Positions 20,682 through 34,394 of a stretch of DNA of 64,000 nt are shown piece by piece. Source of the stretch: Rallus limicola (taxonomy: Eukaryota > Chordata > Aves > Gruiformes > Rallidae); the NCBI GenBank assembly GCA_022605955.1, contig JAKCOZ010000032.1:7130001-7194000 (forward strand). Reading direction: 5' to 3'. Below the pieces are notes generated by a model, which was not told the DNA's origin, did no database searches, and saw only the letters and a program-made list of their open reading frames with translations. The position numbers and the translations under genes are program-made. How positions within the stretch are numbered: position 1 is the first letter of the stretch; every line of letters starts with the position of its first letter.

Positions 20682-23179
20682 TATCAGACCTTCAGTTCAC
20701 CAATGTGATTCCTGCTTGCTCACCAACACCTTGAATGAGAGCCCTAGTTTCCATAAGCAGTATTTCAAGCTTCCTCAAATTCATCACTGTTTCACACTAC
20801 TGTCTTCTCAGTCTTAGGGCTACATAGAAACTTTATCCAAAAGTTAAGAGACTGTTCATGCAATGGCCCACATCACTTGTCTTCCGATGTCCCGAGCCAC
20901 ACCTAGGTTCTATTTTACCCTGAACATATGGGAGGATGAATACAACTCACAAGTTTTGCTGGTGTTAGCCAGAAGCTCTGCTCTTGTTCCTTGTACTGAG
21001 GATCCAGAGAATATACAGAGATCTCAATCTTACCCTTTAGGAGGGGAAATCAGGAAAGAAGTACCTCTCTCGGAAGTAATATGAGAAATAAATGGGTAGG
21101 AGACAGAAAATGACAAGGCACTGTCTCTAACAAAGCACTGACATGCATGATTAACCTGCAGCTTAATGAAGAAACTAAGTCCCTCCAAAATCCACCTCGA
21201 ACTCCTCCAGGAGCTTTCCATGGCAGCAGTGAAACAAGACACCTCTCCTCTGCAGGTTACACAGTATTCCTGCAGCAACCGAAAGGGAAGGAGGTGGTTG
21301 GAACATAAACACCAGGCAAACATGCTAGAACACTCACCTCCCACAACAGTTTGGCTCATGGTTTTAAGGGCACCATAATGATGACAAAAAGCTGTGATAA
21401 TAAAATTAACCTACTTCCTGAACAGTTACAAAAGACATATTTGGTTGCCCTGAAAGAAATCCGATTAATGGAACAACCTGAAGGATTTCAAAGGTTAAAG
21501 CTACAACTTAAGCAAGCACAAGCTAATCATCCTTGTGGAACCAGGGCTAGGGTTTATTTTTTTAAAAAATCTTGGTAGAGAGAAAAGAAATTTCAAACTC
21601 TGATCATATTTTTCTGCATTAGCCTTCCAGCCTCTCCTTTGAAATACTGATAACAAATTACAGTACTTAAGGCTTCCAGAAGGATGAAGTGGGAAGTAAA
21701 TTACAATGCATCATTTGCCTTTTTTAGAGCATCATCTTAGAGAGACAGAGTAATTCATCTGCAGAATCACATCAACTTTGGAGAATTCCCACATGGGGAA
21801 GTATCTGTTGCTTTGGGCTAGCACCGTGCGTATCACTCCCAGAGAGAAAATTCATCTCCTTGTACTTGCTTTCAAAAATGTTTCCAGTCTAAGCCTCTTG
21901 GGCTGTGGACTGCTGAGTCCTCCACTAGGCAAGGCACATGAAAGAAGGGACAGGATCTTGTGTCGGTCTCCGAGCAAAGCTAAAACCACTCCCGGCTTCA
22001 GTAAGGCTGGCCAGTGCCCACCCTCCACCTGGGATTCTATCTTTACTCACACTCATTCCTGAGCTGTGGAACATCATTCTGCTCCACAAACACCACCACT
22101 GAAGCCAGAGAGGTTTCCACAGTAAGGTACAAATCAACAAGAGCAAAAGGATTTGAGTCTATTCCAACAGCTCCATAAATCATTTTCAAAGTTCTGGTCA
22201 GAGCTTTGGGTGTTTTGAGGGTGTTTCTGCTCTTCTTAGCTTGGTCAAAGAAGTGACAAATGAATCATTTGTGTAACTGTTCCTGTAACAGGCATGGTAT
22301 TTTCCTTAACCTGACACAAGGCACCATCTGCTTGGGAGGAACGATTTGTTTCATGAGAACAGTTGAGACCAAATCCTAATTAATACGCAAGGCAAGTTCA
22401 ATTTTGATCCACTTCTCAAGAATTTATCAGATATTAATTTAAAGTAAGGATGGCACGTTGGCTCCGCTTCCTTGAATACCAATAACCCATGATGTTTTTC
22501 AAATTCAAAAGTATTAACCAGAAGGGCTATTAACTAAAGTTTAGGACTGAGTTTTACTAAGATTTTCAGATAGGATTATTTCCTGTGGGATTTTAGTGTC
22601 ACCTAACAGGTGATGCTACAAAAGGAAACCTATCTTAATGCACTGTCTGTTACTTCTGTTTCTAATGAGTTAGGTCTCAAAATGAAAGGCTCATTTGGCA
22701 TTTCAAAGACAGGTATCAGTGGAGAACTTCTCTATAAGTGAGTGCTGATATGCAGCCTTGGACTTGACACCACTGTTGCAAGCAAAACTGTCTAAATTGG
22801 GGGGATTTTTACTTGATTTTATTTCTTGCCAATTCATACGAATGCTAATCATCACCTCAGGCACCGGGACAAAAGATTTGACTTCCAGCATACAGATGAC
22901 TGGCTGAAACACTGAAACTCTGGACTCTGCCCAGTTCACACCACAAAATGTGTTTGCTTGCCCCTGTACATGCCACTCATGCTACAGCACGCTTCTTACT
23001 TGACAAGAGGTAATTGGTGACACTGTTTGGGACATGCCTGAAACAAGGCTTTGAGGAGAAAGAAAAAAGGGTGCTAGAGCAAGAGACCGTTACCAGTTTG
23101 CTTCCCTTGCTCAGCATCTCCAGTGTGTGAACATCACTGTCTTATGCTAATGCAAGTAACCGGAGCTCCACAGGGTAAC
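20682..23179. other. Single-copy stretch with one weak exon-like segment
   Basis: At 21425-21492 a short plus-strand segment lies between CCTGAACAG and a donor-like CAAAG|GTTAAAG. It is open in a helical-looking frame that continues to a stop at about 21578. I do not recognise it and do not call a gene. The rest shows nothing supported. Confidence 0.35.
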
Positions 23180-23222
23180 CAGGGCTGGAAAGGGACCTCA
23201 GGACAACCCTGGTCCCACCTCA
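23180..23222 (-). mobile_element. Possible CR1 3'-end scrap
   Basis: AGGGCTGGAAAGGGACCTCA followed by a segment ending GGTCCCACC resembles the reverse complement of the CR1 3' UTR. It is short and lacks the ATTCT tail, so it could be chance. Confidence 0.3.
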
Positions 23223-26200
23223 CAGTCCAATCAATACGCTGACAACCAGCTAGCTGGCACTCAGTAACTCTTGGAGTCCTTATCAAGGAATGGTAAGAAA
23301 TGCAGCAGTACTACACAAAGAGGAAGATGAGAGGATTTCAATCCCACAGCAGAGTGGAGAGCCTTACAGTCTGGGTAACGTCACGCACCACCTGCCATTT
23401 GTAACTGGTAAAACTATTGCTCAACTCTGGGCGTTGTCTTCAAGCATTTCCTCCCTTCAAAGCATGACAAGCGTGCAGACTTCATGCCAATGCAGACACA
23501 GCGCTTTACTCTGCCCTGCCAGCTCCTTTATTAAGCTACTCACATATCTTACATGTTGGTCAGCACTGTGTGCTGAATGTCTTTCATTCTATGAAAAACT
23601 ATGGGCCATTTCTTTCAGGGTTCTTCATGAGCATTCTCAACCTGGCATTAACACTCCTTCTGGCTCACAGGTCTGCTGTTTTAAGTGAGATTATAATTTT
23701 ATTCTTGGGATCAGTCTTCAGCAGACAAAAATCTCTTACAAGATTTCACTATCAAATGATATGGAACTCAGTTTTGTTTCTTATTACAGGCTTTTAAGCT
23801 GTAGGCACTTAGTCTACAGTTCACACCGAACCTTTCTGCCTCCAAGAAAACAAGACTTTAATTGCATATATCAGTCACACCTCTCCATCATGTTATTTTG
23901 GAATCTCTGCTGGATCCAAAGAGGCTTGTCCCTTTAGAGAAACAACTGAGGCTTGCTTGAGATACAAGGCAGGCATTTCAACGAAGTTTGCTCGAGACAA
24001 AGCAGAATGGTGAAATGCAGGCAGAACACCCTGGGGAACCCCCTGTTTAAGCTGGCTGAAGTGTCATTTCAAGCCATCTCTGATTTTACCTTTTCCTGCT
24101 TTCAACAAACGCAGCGTCAGCCCATCTAATGACGTGGGAGTGCTTCACAGGAACACAGATCAACTGACAATCTGCTTTGAACATCTGTTCTTTGGCAGGT
24201 CTCACAGAGACGCACTGAAGGCCACGAATCTAGTTTTGCAGGATCTCCAAAACGTGGTCTGATAGCACGCACATCGTTTGTACTGCAATGCTCTGCCTTT
24301 GCATAGAGGACTGATATCACCCTTAATTACTGATCCAAAATTGATTCAGCATACAAGAAATAGAATACAGTTGCCCTAAGCTTCTATTGCCAGCTCCAGA
24401 ACTATATGAAACCATTGTATCTTGATTTCTTCCTAGTTTGTGGCTGCAAAGGGAAACACACAAGACCTGAAACGGCAACAAAATTCAGTTCACACTGAAG
24501 AGTTTCGTCTTTGCTTCAGACAATTCCAGATTTTGGAATTTGTCTCAAGCTTTCCCATGAGAAAAGACAGTAAATCTGCAGAGGAGGAGGGCTGGTCACC
24601 CGAGATTCATTCTGATTTGAAACAAGTGATGTTAACACATATCATATAAAACTAGAAAGATCAAGAGCTTCATCTGAAATTCCAAATGAGAATCCTGTAA
24701 ATGATGAAACATTAGATACTGCAAAGCCTTTTCTTCTCCACAGATATCTGTATACATCAGCATTTTTTTCAGAATTTGTCACTCTTTTTATAAAGAAAAA
24801 GACAGCCCTCTGTCAAAATCACAAGGACATATTCTTTGCTAGTCAGAACAACAGCACTCCAGTAACATTCAGGTAGCTGGACAGTCCCTCTTGAACTTCA
24901 GGCCTCTCTCTGACATTGTGAGGCCAGAGCCCCCAGATTTTTCCATGAAGAGCTCAGGCTCAGAAGGATGTTCTGAGCTGAGCGCAGGGAGGTGTCTCAG
25001 TTAAACCACAGCCATACTCTCACCAAAGCTCTCACCAGGAACAACCCCTCCAACACCAACTTATGTAACATTCTACCCTCCCTGGTTTTTCAGTAAGAGA
25101 AACACCTGACTATAACTAATCCTCAGCTAAGGCTGCCATTTCTAAGTTGCCTGTAGCAACACCTATATCACCTGTCTTGATGTCTAATTACATTCTTTGA
25201 TGCCCCATCTGTCAGTGGTCGGTGTTTTCCACAGCTGTGTTGCAAATCCTTCTCGGGACTACAGACCACAGGAAAGCAAACCAACCCCTACGTTGTAAAA
25301 CAGATTTCCAGGTTCCAAAAAACAACTATTTCCAAAAATTACTTTAAAGGTAGCTTGCTAAGGTGAAAAACATGCTTGTGGCCTTCTTGTGTCCACCTTT
25401 TTGTACAACAAAGATCAAAAAGCCTTTCTTTTTTACCTACCTTAATGGACACATAAACCAACTGGTTTCTGCTGGTGGGATGGAGAAGGACAGTGAGTCT
25501 GAGACAGCCAGGGAAAATAAGCTGACAATTGAACAACTGAGCAGGAAAAAAATTTGAGGCAATCTGCCTGGAATTCTTCAGTTTCAGTCAACTTCCATCA
25601 AGGTCTGCATGGCAGTGGAGGGACACCCTGAGTTTTCATTCAGCACCTCAGTCTCTCCCAGAAGAGCGGATGCTGCAGTGCTGACCACAGGCAGAACAAA
25701 AGCCAGCGGCTGCTGGGTAGAGGAGCCTCCCAAGGCCACTGAAACGAGTCAAACCACCACACCATGAAAAGTCCTCTGCCATCTAACTCAGAGTCTGAGG
25801 TAGCCAGGATTGCTGCTGGTTGTCCTCAAGTTTTACTAACAAAGGAAAGAGGAGGTTCTGCTAGGGGCAATATTAATCTTGCTCACCCTTGCCCTCTGGC
25901 AGGCTGCTATGACACTGCACTGCTGCAGAGAAGCATTTGGAAAATACGATATACAGTGTGGTTAGGAAGAAACTGGTGGGAATCACCTGAGGGTTCCCCT
26001 GCATGGGCACATGAAGCCTTATTTGTCTGAGGCCAGAGGGGAACAAAAATTGTGTTAGCAAAAAGCATGTGCAAGGAGATAAAGGCTGAAGCTTAAACGG
26101 TTTTACTCTAGAGCACCCTTAAAGGAGAGATATTACACCCTCAGTGATTTGTCAACTACACTCAGAAGTCCTGCAAGAACTGCAGGACCCCATGCACACA

Positions 26201-28640
26201 AAAACCTGTTCTGCAACAAGCCACAGTCGTGGTGTGATACACACATAGGTATTCTGCCTCCTGTTTCTATAGGAGGCAAATTTCACAACTTATTTTCTGG
26301 TTTACATACAGGAAAGCTGATGTGAAAATGTCCTTACTCCCCATTTCTCCTCTTCAGAGGAGGTGACTCATAGCATAACATTATCTCATTGGAACAACCT
26401 TGTTACCAAGAGGTAGCTGATGCTATAGCCCTTTATAAAGTACCAAAATTGATCTTTCAGCCAGGTAAAGGATGAGGCCTTCCCTCTGCTTCTCTGAAAA
26501 TCTCCCTTGGCATTCCTCCATGATTTTCTGTCTCTGCTGTGATTGGTAACAGCCTATGGCTTTTTTTCACCTTGAAGGAAATGTAGGTCATCAAAACAAG
26601 GTAAAGAGAAGCAAATAAAATAAAAGGCTGAGTCACTAAGACAAGTGCTCACAGTCCTTAAGATTTGGGGCAACTTTGCATAGTTGTCATGTGGAAAGGG
26701 AAACACTGACTTGCCAGGAAGTGCAAAGCCAGAAAGTCAAGATCTAACTTTTGTTTCAGCTTCCATGTATGCTTTGAAAAGGGAAACCAGAAAAGTGCTC
26801 CAGTTCAGAGAGCAATCATACCATAACCCTCCTACTGACCTCTGTATGGAGGCACTGGGAAATTCCATGCTTGAAAAGGATGTAATTAGTAATAATGATT
26901 AGGAATCATACAATAATTAGTACCACTTGTCCTTGAGAGGTTTCGGTTCAAGACCAGGAAAAGATTAGAGTAAAAAAAGATCCAAATTAGTAATGTAATC
27001 ATTTGGAACAGAAACGGGCTCTGCTTTTACATATGTGAAGAGTCAGCCACGTCCTAGGTTCTAACTGGAATTCCACTTCTGGAAAAAACAAGAGCACAAG
27101 ATAAGAGCAAGCTGGAGAATATTGCAGGCCACAAAATACATGGGCAAGCGTCAATCAATAAGCAACTTTTTGAGGAAAAAATGTTTGCCTAACATTTGGA
27201 AGCAAAACCTAACATAGTCTTAGTTCTAATAAAACCTCTTGACCACCACAAGGTTGTTCCACTGAGACAGTCCCATATTCTTATGATGCTGTCTCCAGGT
27301 GACCTCAGTATCCTCATACCCAGAAGCCTCACTCACTTGTTTGACTCTCAGGAGCGAACTAGCAGGCACTGCTACAACCCTGGCACAACAAAGGGAACAC
27401 TCACTAAACCCAAACTCACACGGAGATCTTTATCTCCGGTTTTTGTAATTCTAATCTCTCTGCTCTGGTCATTGCACTGACTTCTTACAGCTTGAGTTAC
27501 TCACTGACTCCTATCTGCAACTCCTCTGTGGCTCTGCTCTGCCCACTTTATTTGCTTTCAGTGACACCCAAGCCGTTCTGGAACTACTCTTTTATTGTTT
27601 TTTACCATATGCTGTTGCTCCTTAGAAGACTGAGAATATCTTCTGAGCAGCCAATAAAGGTCACCCATCTTCATATGCTCACTTCCTCGAGATGTCTTTT
27701 AATATAAAGCTGTAAGGCAAAAATCAGAGCAGTGCAGGAAGGGAACACATTATTAGCACTGCTAGGGGTGCAAACCCGCCCTCTTTCATTTATAAGCATA
27801 TTCCAAGAGCACAGACTATCAAGCCCACTGGTTTTCAGTGCCTTTTCTCTATTTATTTTCATTGTTTGTTTGCACAGTCCTCTTTTCAGTTAACTCAGTC
27901 TGCAGGCCACAGGCCGTGTGCTCACCCAAGTGACACACTCAGCAGTGCCTGGCTCACTCAAACCTCAGAGACCGATGAGAGTTTGGGGCACTTCATTTCT
28001 GAAGCCATTTCTGGAGCGAGGGTTCCACAAATCGTACTGAAAAACTTTTTAACAGAGCAGCCAGAATATTCACATAGTCGAGCCTGATGTCACTTCCAGA
28101 AGGTGTCCAGGCCAGAGAGATTGGTTTTATAGCAGGCCCTCACCCAGTGTTCCCAACCTCATTCTCCCTTGTTCAGGATGTATGTTCAGACCTGTCCAGA
28201 AACTCACTGCTTCCTTGTAACTAAATGCATTTTTCTTCATCACCGTTGTCCAAGTCGGTAAAGCTGTTCATTACCTTATACAGTTTATTGCCTTCCTTAC
28301 ATACTGCACTGTTTAACAGCTCTCAGTACTACCCTTGGTTTCAGACCTCATTTGAACATTTCAGCTCCTCCTCAAAGCTCTAGGTTCACTGCAGCCAAAA
28401 CACAGAAACTGTCTCTTCACCCATGATGCATCACCCCATGCTGTTTCTGAGATGATACACCTTCCTAAGCAACCATCTACTTGCAGGGCTGAAAACCCAG
28501 TGCTGAGCACCACAGTTCCCATTCCAAGGGATTCACATTTCTCTCTAGCTTTTAATTCCTTCTTGAGAGAAGAGGAGAAAAAAAGCCATTCAATGTCTTG
28601 CCTTTCTTGTTGACATCATACACCTTCAACTTAAACAGAA
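23223..28640. other. Single-copy stretch, no supported gene
   Basis: An exon-like plus-strand segment begins after a good acceptor (GATTTCTTCCTAG, exon side from 24437) and is open to a stop near 24649. It has no convincing donor and no recognised motif. Elsewhere I see only ordinary A+T-rich sequence with short open frames. Confidence 0.4.
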
Positions 28641-28687
28641 ATTACCTAAGAAAATAAGAGTATTTGTCTTATTTTCTCTAAGGAAAG
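28641..28687 (+). repeat. Imperfect inverted repeat (hairpin), copy 1 of a local duplicate
   Basis: CCTAAGAAAATAAGA (28645-28659) can pair across a 7-base loop with TCTTATTTTCTCTAAGG (28667-28683). This gives ten continuous pairs next to the loop, plus more with single-base bulges. A related sequence lies at 29667-29714. Confidence 0.6.
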
Positions 28688-29666
28688 CTGCTGCATGTTC
28701 CAGGAGACCAAGTGTACTTCCCTTCAAAGGCTGTCACATGTCTCCCTGTTTCACAGGTTACACTTGCAGCTCATTTTCCTTGCATTTAGTTCTACATTGA
28801 TGCAACTAACAGATTGGGCATGTCAGCAGGATCTGTGTGTATATGGCTGACTAAAACCTACTAGTTCAATTCCCTATTCCATTTATATATTGCTCCTTGA
28901 ATTTTTGGGGCATGGGGACAGGGACACAGAGAAGGGAAGACCAAAGAATCTCCTGACCAGATTTGCACCATCTTTTAAGCCTAGTGTAATAAAGATAGGT
29001 TACTTGGGTCACCAAAGTCACCATTAAATTGCAATTGATCTCTCCTGCTCTTCATCAACTGAGGGTTTTAACCTTAAAAACCTTGATGACAAACTTCAGG
29101 GACCTCAAAGCTCCCCAGCCAGAACCCGCACACAGCCTTGCTTATCTCCCTGCCAAGAGCAATGTTCTACTGTCATCCTTCCTCCTGCCCTTACAAAGTG
29201 AGTCGCTTCCACCTCAGCCACCACCTGCCAATAGTAAACTGGGAGAGTACTCAATGGGATATACATAACGTAGAAGGAGTTGCCTAAAGTAACAGTCACA
29301 AAACACAGGCACTGATCCTACAAAGATGTGCAGGACTGTAGGCACAGCAAAAAGAGCATCAGACACACCCTGACCATGGGGGAGCTGAGCAGCAACTGAT
29401 CAAGAGGAAAATTTTAAGCGCTCACCTACTCCTGCCTGTGTTCATTGATTGATACAAGGCTTCATTCGCCAGTGGAAGTGTGAAATCAATTTCATATAAA
29501 TTGGAACATACACACAAAAACCTTATCACTGCCTAAAGACACATTTCCATTAGTATGTTCTCTGTTTTCTTCAATCAGCTTAGTATTTATGGGGTGGCTG
29601 AAAAAGAATCCTATACATTATTTATTAACATTGATTTTAAGTTAGTCATTCAATTCATAACCATGA
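28688..29666. other. Spacer between the two hairpin copies
   Basis: About 1 kb with no other shared sequence that I can see between the two flanks, and no gene or repeat family recognised. Confidence 0.4.
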
Positions 29667-29714
29667 ATTACCTAAGAAAAGAGTGTTTATCTTATTTCTT
29701 CTCTCTAAAGAAAA
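29667..29714 (+). repeat. Imperfect inverted repeat, diverged copy 2
   Basis: Shares ATTACCTAAGAAAA exactly with copy 1, then GAGT-TTT-TCTTATTT with a 3-base deletion and later substitutions. Its own pairing is weaker (AAGAAA with TTTCTT). Confidence 0.55.
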
Positions 29715-32339
29715 TTAAGTATTTAATTATTAATGGGATTTTACTGTTGAATTAAGTAAACAGGTCCTTAAAAATAGCAAAGAGGGATAGAGATAACTGG
29801 GCCTGGTACAGTTAACACAATGCCATTAATAAGTCCAGTGTTTACTGCATTTCTTAATTTAAGGAAGTTCTGGTGCTGATTTGGAAAGGAAGTGACATCC
29901 AATTACAAAAAACCCAACACATCACCTCTCTTCCAGTATTTTCTGAATTTACATTTGAAAAAGATTCATTTTCACCAGGGGCTTTTATCTCCTGTCTAGA
30001 GCAGTTCTGCTCTGCTGACCACTCATTATGGTAACAGGTCGCAATGAAAAATCCCATGGAGGATGCAGATCAATGACTCGATGACTTTCACTTACCAATA
30101 TTGATTAAGCAATGCGTTGTTTGACTTCCCCTTTGATTCCTTCTGTCACAAGGAAATGGTTACACCACTCCTGTAGGGCAGAGGAATATGGAATTTATGA
30201 AAATAAGATGACTCTGAGGTTCATAAAAATCCCATCTAACTGGAATGGAAACCGGGCAATTAAATATGCTGAAGAGCAAAATCCTGCAGAACAGCACAGG
30301 CTCAGATCTTCACTCTGGCCAGGCAACCCCGTGGTGAGACAATTTTACATCACATCATACACACTAATGACCAGGAGAGCAGCACCCAGGAATGCAATTC
30401 TGCCAAGGCACGAGCTGTCAAGCATTTTCATTTTTTTAGATAACCCCTTTTCCCTTCAATCTCGTACAAACTGGGACACCCCCAATCACAATTCCCAGGA
30501 CTTTTGTTTACCCCTGATTCTTGGTTATCCTCAAGATGTAACATTTCATAATTTCTGCTGGTAGGTCTGTTATATTTAGCCAAGAATATACATAGCTGTC
30601 CTGCTAACACATTATTCTGATGAATCTCTTGCTTTATCAGTCCTTAAAATGTCAGCTTTTTCATTGCCTCTATGTTTTTTATTCCATTAAAAAAAACTTA
30701 CGGCTAACTATTAATTTTTTATGGGTTATCAGTTATAATCCATTTATATCCAGGCAAAGTGCAACAGTTTATAAAATTGTGTGTTGCGTGGTACACGACT
30801 GATGAGATGCTGGAACTAATTAAGTAAAAAATATTTCCCTTAGTCTGCTCTTCTGAAATTATTCTTACAGCTGAGAAAGTCTTATGGCCAGGCCAAAGCC
30901 TAACTGCCTACATCTGCATTCCTGCTCGGTTTTATTGCTCTGCCTAAGGAAGCGATCAACAAAGAGACCTTGCCTGTCAGAAAGGGGACAGCTTGTAGCC
31001 TGAGCACTCTTGCTGGCTCCCCAAGCCAAGGCAACTGGGAACACACAGAAGAACTGGAGGCACTTGAAGCCTCCCCTGGGTTTCATATGCAGTTTCACTC
31101 ATATTGTACTTTGAGGTTTTTAGTTGTAGCCAAACTTTTTAGCATAAAAACTCTCACACATGCCTGGAAATTTGTCAACAGCCAATTTCTGCAGCCTCAG
31201 TTAAAGAGAAAATGTGAGCACCATCACTGCAGTTACCTGCTCAGATTTACCTGGGCCTGCTCTCCTTTCCTGCGCTGCCCTTTGTCATGACACATTTTCC
31301 ATCACAAAGCCCTAAAGCCCTACCGCATGCACAGCACGCTCTCCACAAGTGCCCATCTCTACAAATGCCCCTGACATCTACCAGCTTCCCCCCAAAGCCA
31401 CTTCACAGCCCTTGGCCTGCCCTTCAGGATCTGCACCTTCCCAGTGTTGCTTCCCTTTTTGCCCTCCCTTAAGGTGGTCAAAACTGCATCATGTTGGTTG
31501 GTACCTGCTCCAGCTTCTTCTCTGCTCTGCTTCAGATGCTTGGCCCATCTATGTCTTCACAGACTTCCAGTCTGAAAAGTAAGGCTGATCTTCCATTGTA
31601 TGGCGAATGATGGGTATAGAACTCTGTTTGGAGCTTGCTTCACATGAGGTTTTCCAGAAGACAATTCCACAGCCAGTGAGTAGAAAAGCCTGTCCTTGCT
31701 GCCTCTGTCAATGAAATGCAAAAGCCGAAGAATAGGTGCTCCCATGCATCTGCATCAATAATAAAACTGTATTACTTTTCTTTCTATTGAAATCTTGTTA
31801 ACTATCACACTTTATCAATGTGTCTGAGAGCTACTACATTGCAAATAACCCAAAGCATTCTTAACTAAAGAGAAGGAGAGAACAAAGATACTGAAATCAT
31901 TTGATTTGCTTTTTTCCCCACCCAGTTTCATCAATCAATATTACATATTACCTGCAATTCTGCTGCTCTCATAAAGCCCTTTTATTCATGTCTTGTTGGG
32001 GATATATTTTCAAAAGTTAGTGAGTTTCAAAAATGACAGGCTGCCTGTGTAATTTTTCTAACTTATCAATAACTCTCTTTTGTTCACACCGAGGAGAAAC
32101 AGAAGTAAAAAAATACAGTGGATGCATTACCAAACTCGATAAATAACAGCCTGCAGATCTGAGCAACGTTTTAATTTGCAGTGACTACACGCTCATCACT
32201 CCAAACAAGTCATCTGCAGCCTGATCTCACCTCCCGCTGGCCAGGACAACATGTACCACAGGTATTTCGGCATACAATGTCTTAAGTGCCCTAATCAGTC
32301 TTATTTATTTATTTATTTTTACCCCTTCTTTCCCCACAG
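29715..32339. other. Single-copy stretch, nothing recognised
   Basis: Several 60-150 codon open frames occur (for example plus strand 30112-30564), without motifs or paired splice sites. A C+T-rich stretch lies at 31250-31480. Confidence 0.4.
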
Positions 32340-32644
32340 AGCAACAAGTGCTCTCTGCCCAGCCTGAAGCAGCGAGCTCTGCCTCCTTCCCGCCACACTC
32401 TGCCCAGGTTTGGAGAACAGCTTTCTCCACCAGAGACATGTGGGAGCCTCTGCCTTTGAAAGCAGCTCTTCTCTCCTCCACTCCTCCGGCTGCTTCATTA
32501 CCTTGCCTGCATCGACACCGTGTAGGACACCTTTTGGAAATCACAAAGCCTGCCAGTTGGAAATCAAGTCTCCCCCATCTCTCCCCTGGCACCCGCAGCC
32601 AGTCTCTAGCAGAGGCAGGCCAGCCACCCTTTTGGTGTCTCTAA
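32340..32644 (+). other. Exon-like open segment after a strong acceptor
   Basis: A long pyrimidine tract ending TTTCCCCACAG (AG at 32338-32339) precedes a frame open for about 100 codons to a TAA at 32642. A donor-like CAG|GTTTGG follows at 32407. The peptide is Ser/Ala/Pro/Leu-rich and matches no family I know. Open frames also exist in another plus-strand frame and on the minus strand, which points to stop-poor G+C-rich composition. A non-coding exon is as likely as a coding one. Confidence 0.2.
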
Positions 32645-33770
32645 GCGCTCACGTGCTCCACGCAGCAACTGGCATTGGATGTTGGTTTAAAAAACACAGG
32701 ACAACCCCAAGGAGAGGTGAATCTGTTCCCCACGTTCCCTTTTCTTTCCACAGTAAACTTGCATTTGGGTAGGAAATGCATTTCCACATGCCCATTAACT
32801 AGTTTGTCATGATTTTAGTTTTTACCTAACTTTAGAGCACAGGCTTTTTTTCCCCAACTAACAAGCACACACGTTAAGTATCTTCATGTAACACCAGCAC
32901 CGACTGACTCAACAGCACTACAGATAAGTGTCACAACCTCCCTTCAATACCCCTAAAACCAGAACAGAACAGTATGGAAGCTGCACCACTGAAGGTCTCA
33001 TGGGAACCCTAGAAAGGAGAACAGAGCACAATATTCACACTTGGTATTCACAGCCCGTTCATTACCCATTTCTAGAAACCTGCCCCCCCTGCCCCCCTCC
33101 CCGCTTAATTAAAAAGAAAGCTGAAAGAGTAGGAGGAACAAAAATGTTCTCAACTTCAATGACACTATTGGAAAATAATTATTTCAAAACTGCTTATCTG
33201 TTAAAAAGCTGGCAAGCTACCAGGATCTTGATTGCTGTAAGCAATTTTATAACTGCTCTACACAGATAAATTTAACAGAGAAATTAATTTCGGTCTTGCA
33301 ATAAGTCTCATCTCATTACCAAAATGACGTCTGTGCTGCAACAGAGCCTTGCACAAACGACTGCTGGTAGAGGATTCTGTGCACAGACATTTAACAACTG
33401 CCCAGAAAAAAGTCCACCTCCAAACTCTGAATGCCTTTTAACACTTCTTTCTAAACATGATCCTTATAATCATGAGATAGGCGGTAAAATCTTGTGAAAC
33501 AAAGTGAAATTCTTTTCAGTTTCACTTGAGTTTTGCTCACTGGATTTGAGGAACGCTACCTGGCTGCCTGGAATCCTCATTTATTCTCTGGTTTTTGGGA
33601 ACATGCCCCTGGGAACAGTAACAAGAGCATCGCTCCTTTAAAGAAGCAGATTGACTATGCTACTTTTTCTTGTTTCTGTTTTGCAACCCAGGGCACCTAG
33701 AAACATGTTAATAGCATAGCAAGCTTCTCTGTCCAAAGACTCGCTAACAATGCAACTCAACAATGCCAAC
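32645..33770. other. Single-copy stretch, nothing recognised
   Basis: Ordinary A+T-rich sequence. A C-run (CCCCCCTGCCCCCCTCCCC) at about 33083-33101 is the only simple feature. Confidence 0.45.
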
Positions 33771-33838
33771 AATCACAGAATCACAGGATGTTTTGGGTCC
33801 CTTAAAGATCAAGTTCCAAGCCTCCTGCCATGGGCAGA
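33771..33838 (-). mobile_element. Short CR1 3'-end fragment
   Basis: AATCACAGAATCACAGGATG is the reverse complement of a CR1 tail. It is followed by TTTGGGTCCCTTAAAGATCA and CCTGCCATGGGCAG, typical of the CR1 3' UTR. It is only about 70 bases, a severely truncated insertion. Confidence 0.75.
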
Positions 33839-34394
33839 TGGTGAGTGGGTTAAAAAAAAAAAGAGAGGTCTCCTTCCTTTATACTGCCACGCTGGCCTTT
33901 TCTGGGACTGGTCTTCCTACAGGACGTTTCTATTACATCCCTAACTCCTCCAACAAGCCTTTGGAAACACTGGAAAATACAACACGACCAAGATCCAGAA
34001 TTAAAACTCCACAGCAGATTCAGCAATGAGCTCTGGATGCTTTGAGGCAGTTTATGGCCACTGTGCTCCAAAAAAAAAAAGGCACAACAACAATAACGGA
34101 GTGCGTAAGAGCTCATAAATCCTGCCATGCTGGCGCTCCTGCTTGCAGCTCTCAGATGGCACTGCTAGAGCAGCGGCATTACGAATAGCCTGGCTCTTCC
34201 CTTCTACCATCCTCACTGCCGTTCTTGTTATGGCACATCAGCCAGGGTATAAAATGAAATGAGCACATGATACACCCTGATGAAAATCCCGATAGGGATA
34301 TTTCAGCTTTGCTATCCCCTAACTTCCCTATACAGCCTCTCATCTTTGGGAGCCACAATGCCATTTTCTGCTACTAGCCATCCCCATCCAACAA
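33839..34394. other. Single-copy stretch, nothing recognised
   Basis: Two A-runs (near 33852-33863 and 34069-34080) and otherwise unremarkable sequence. Confidence 0.45.
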
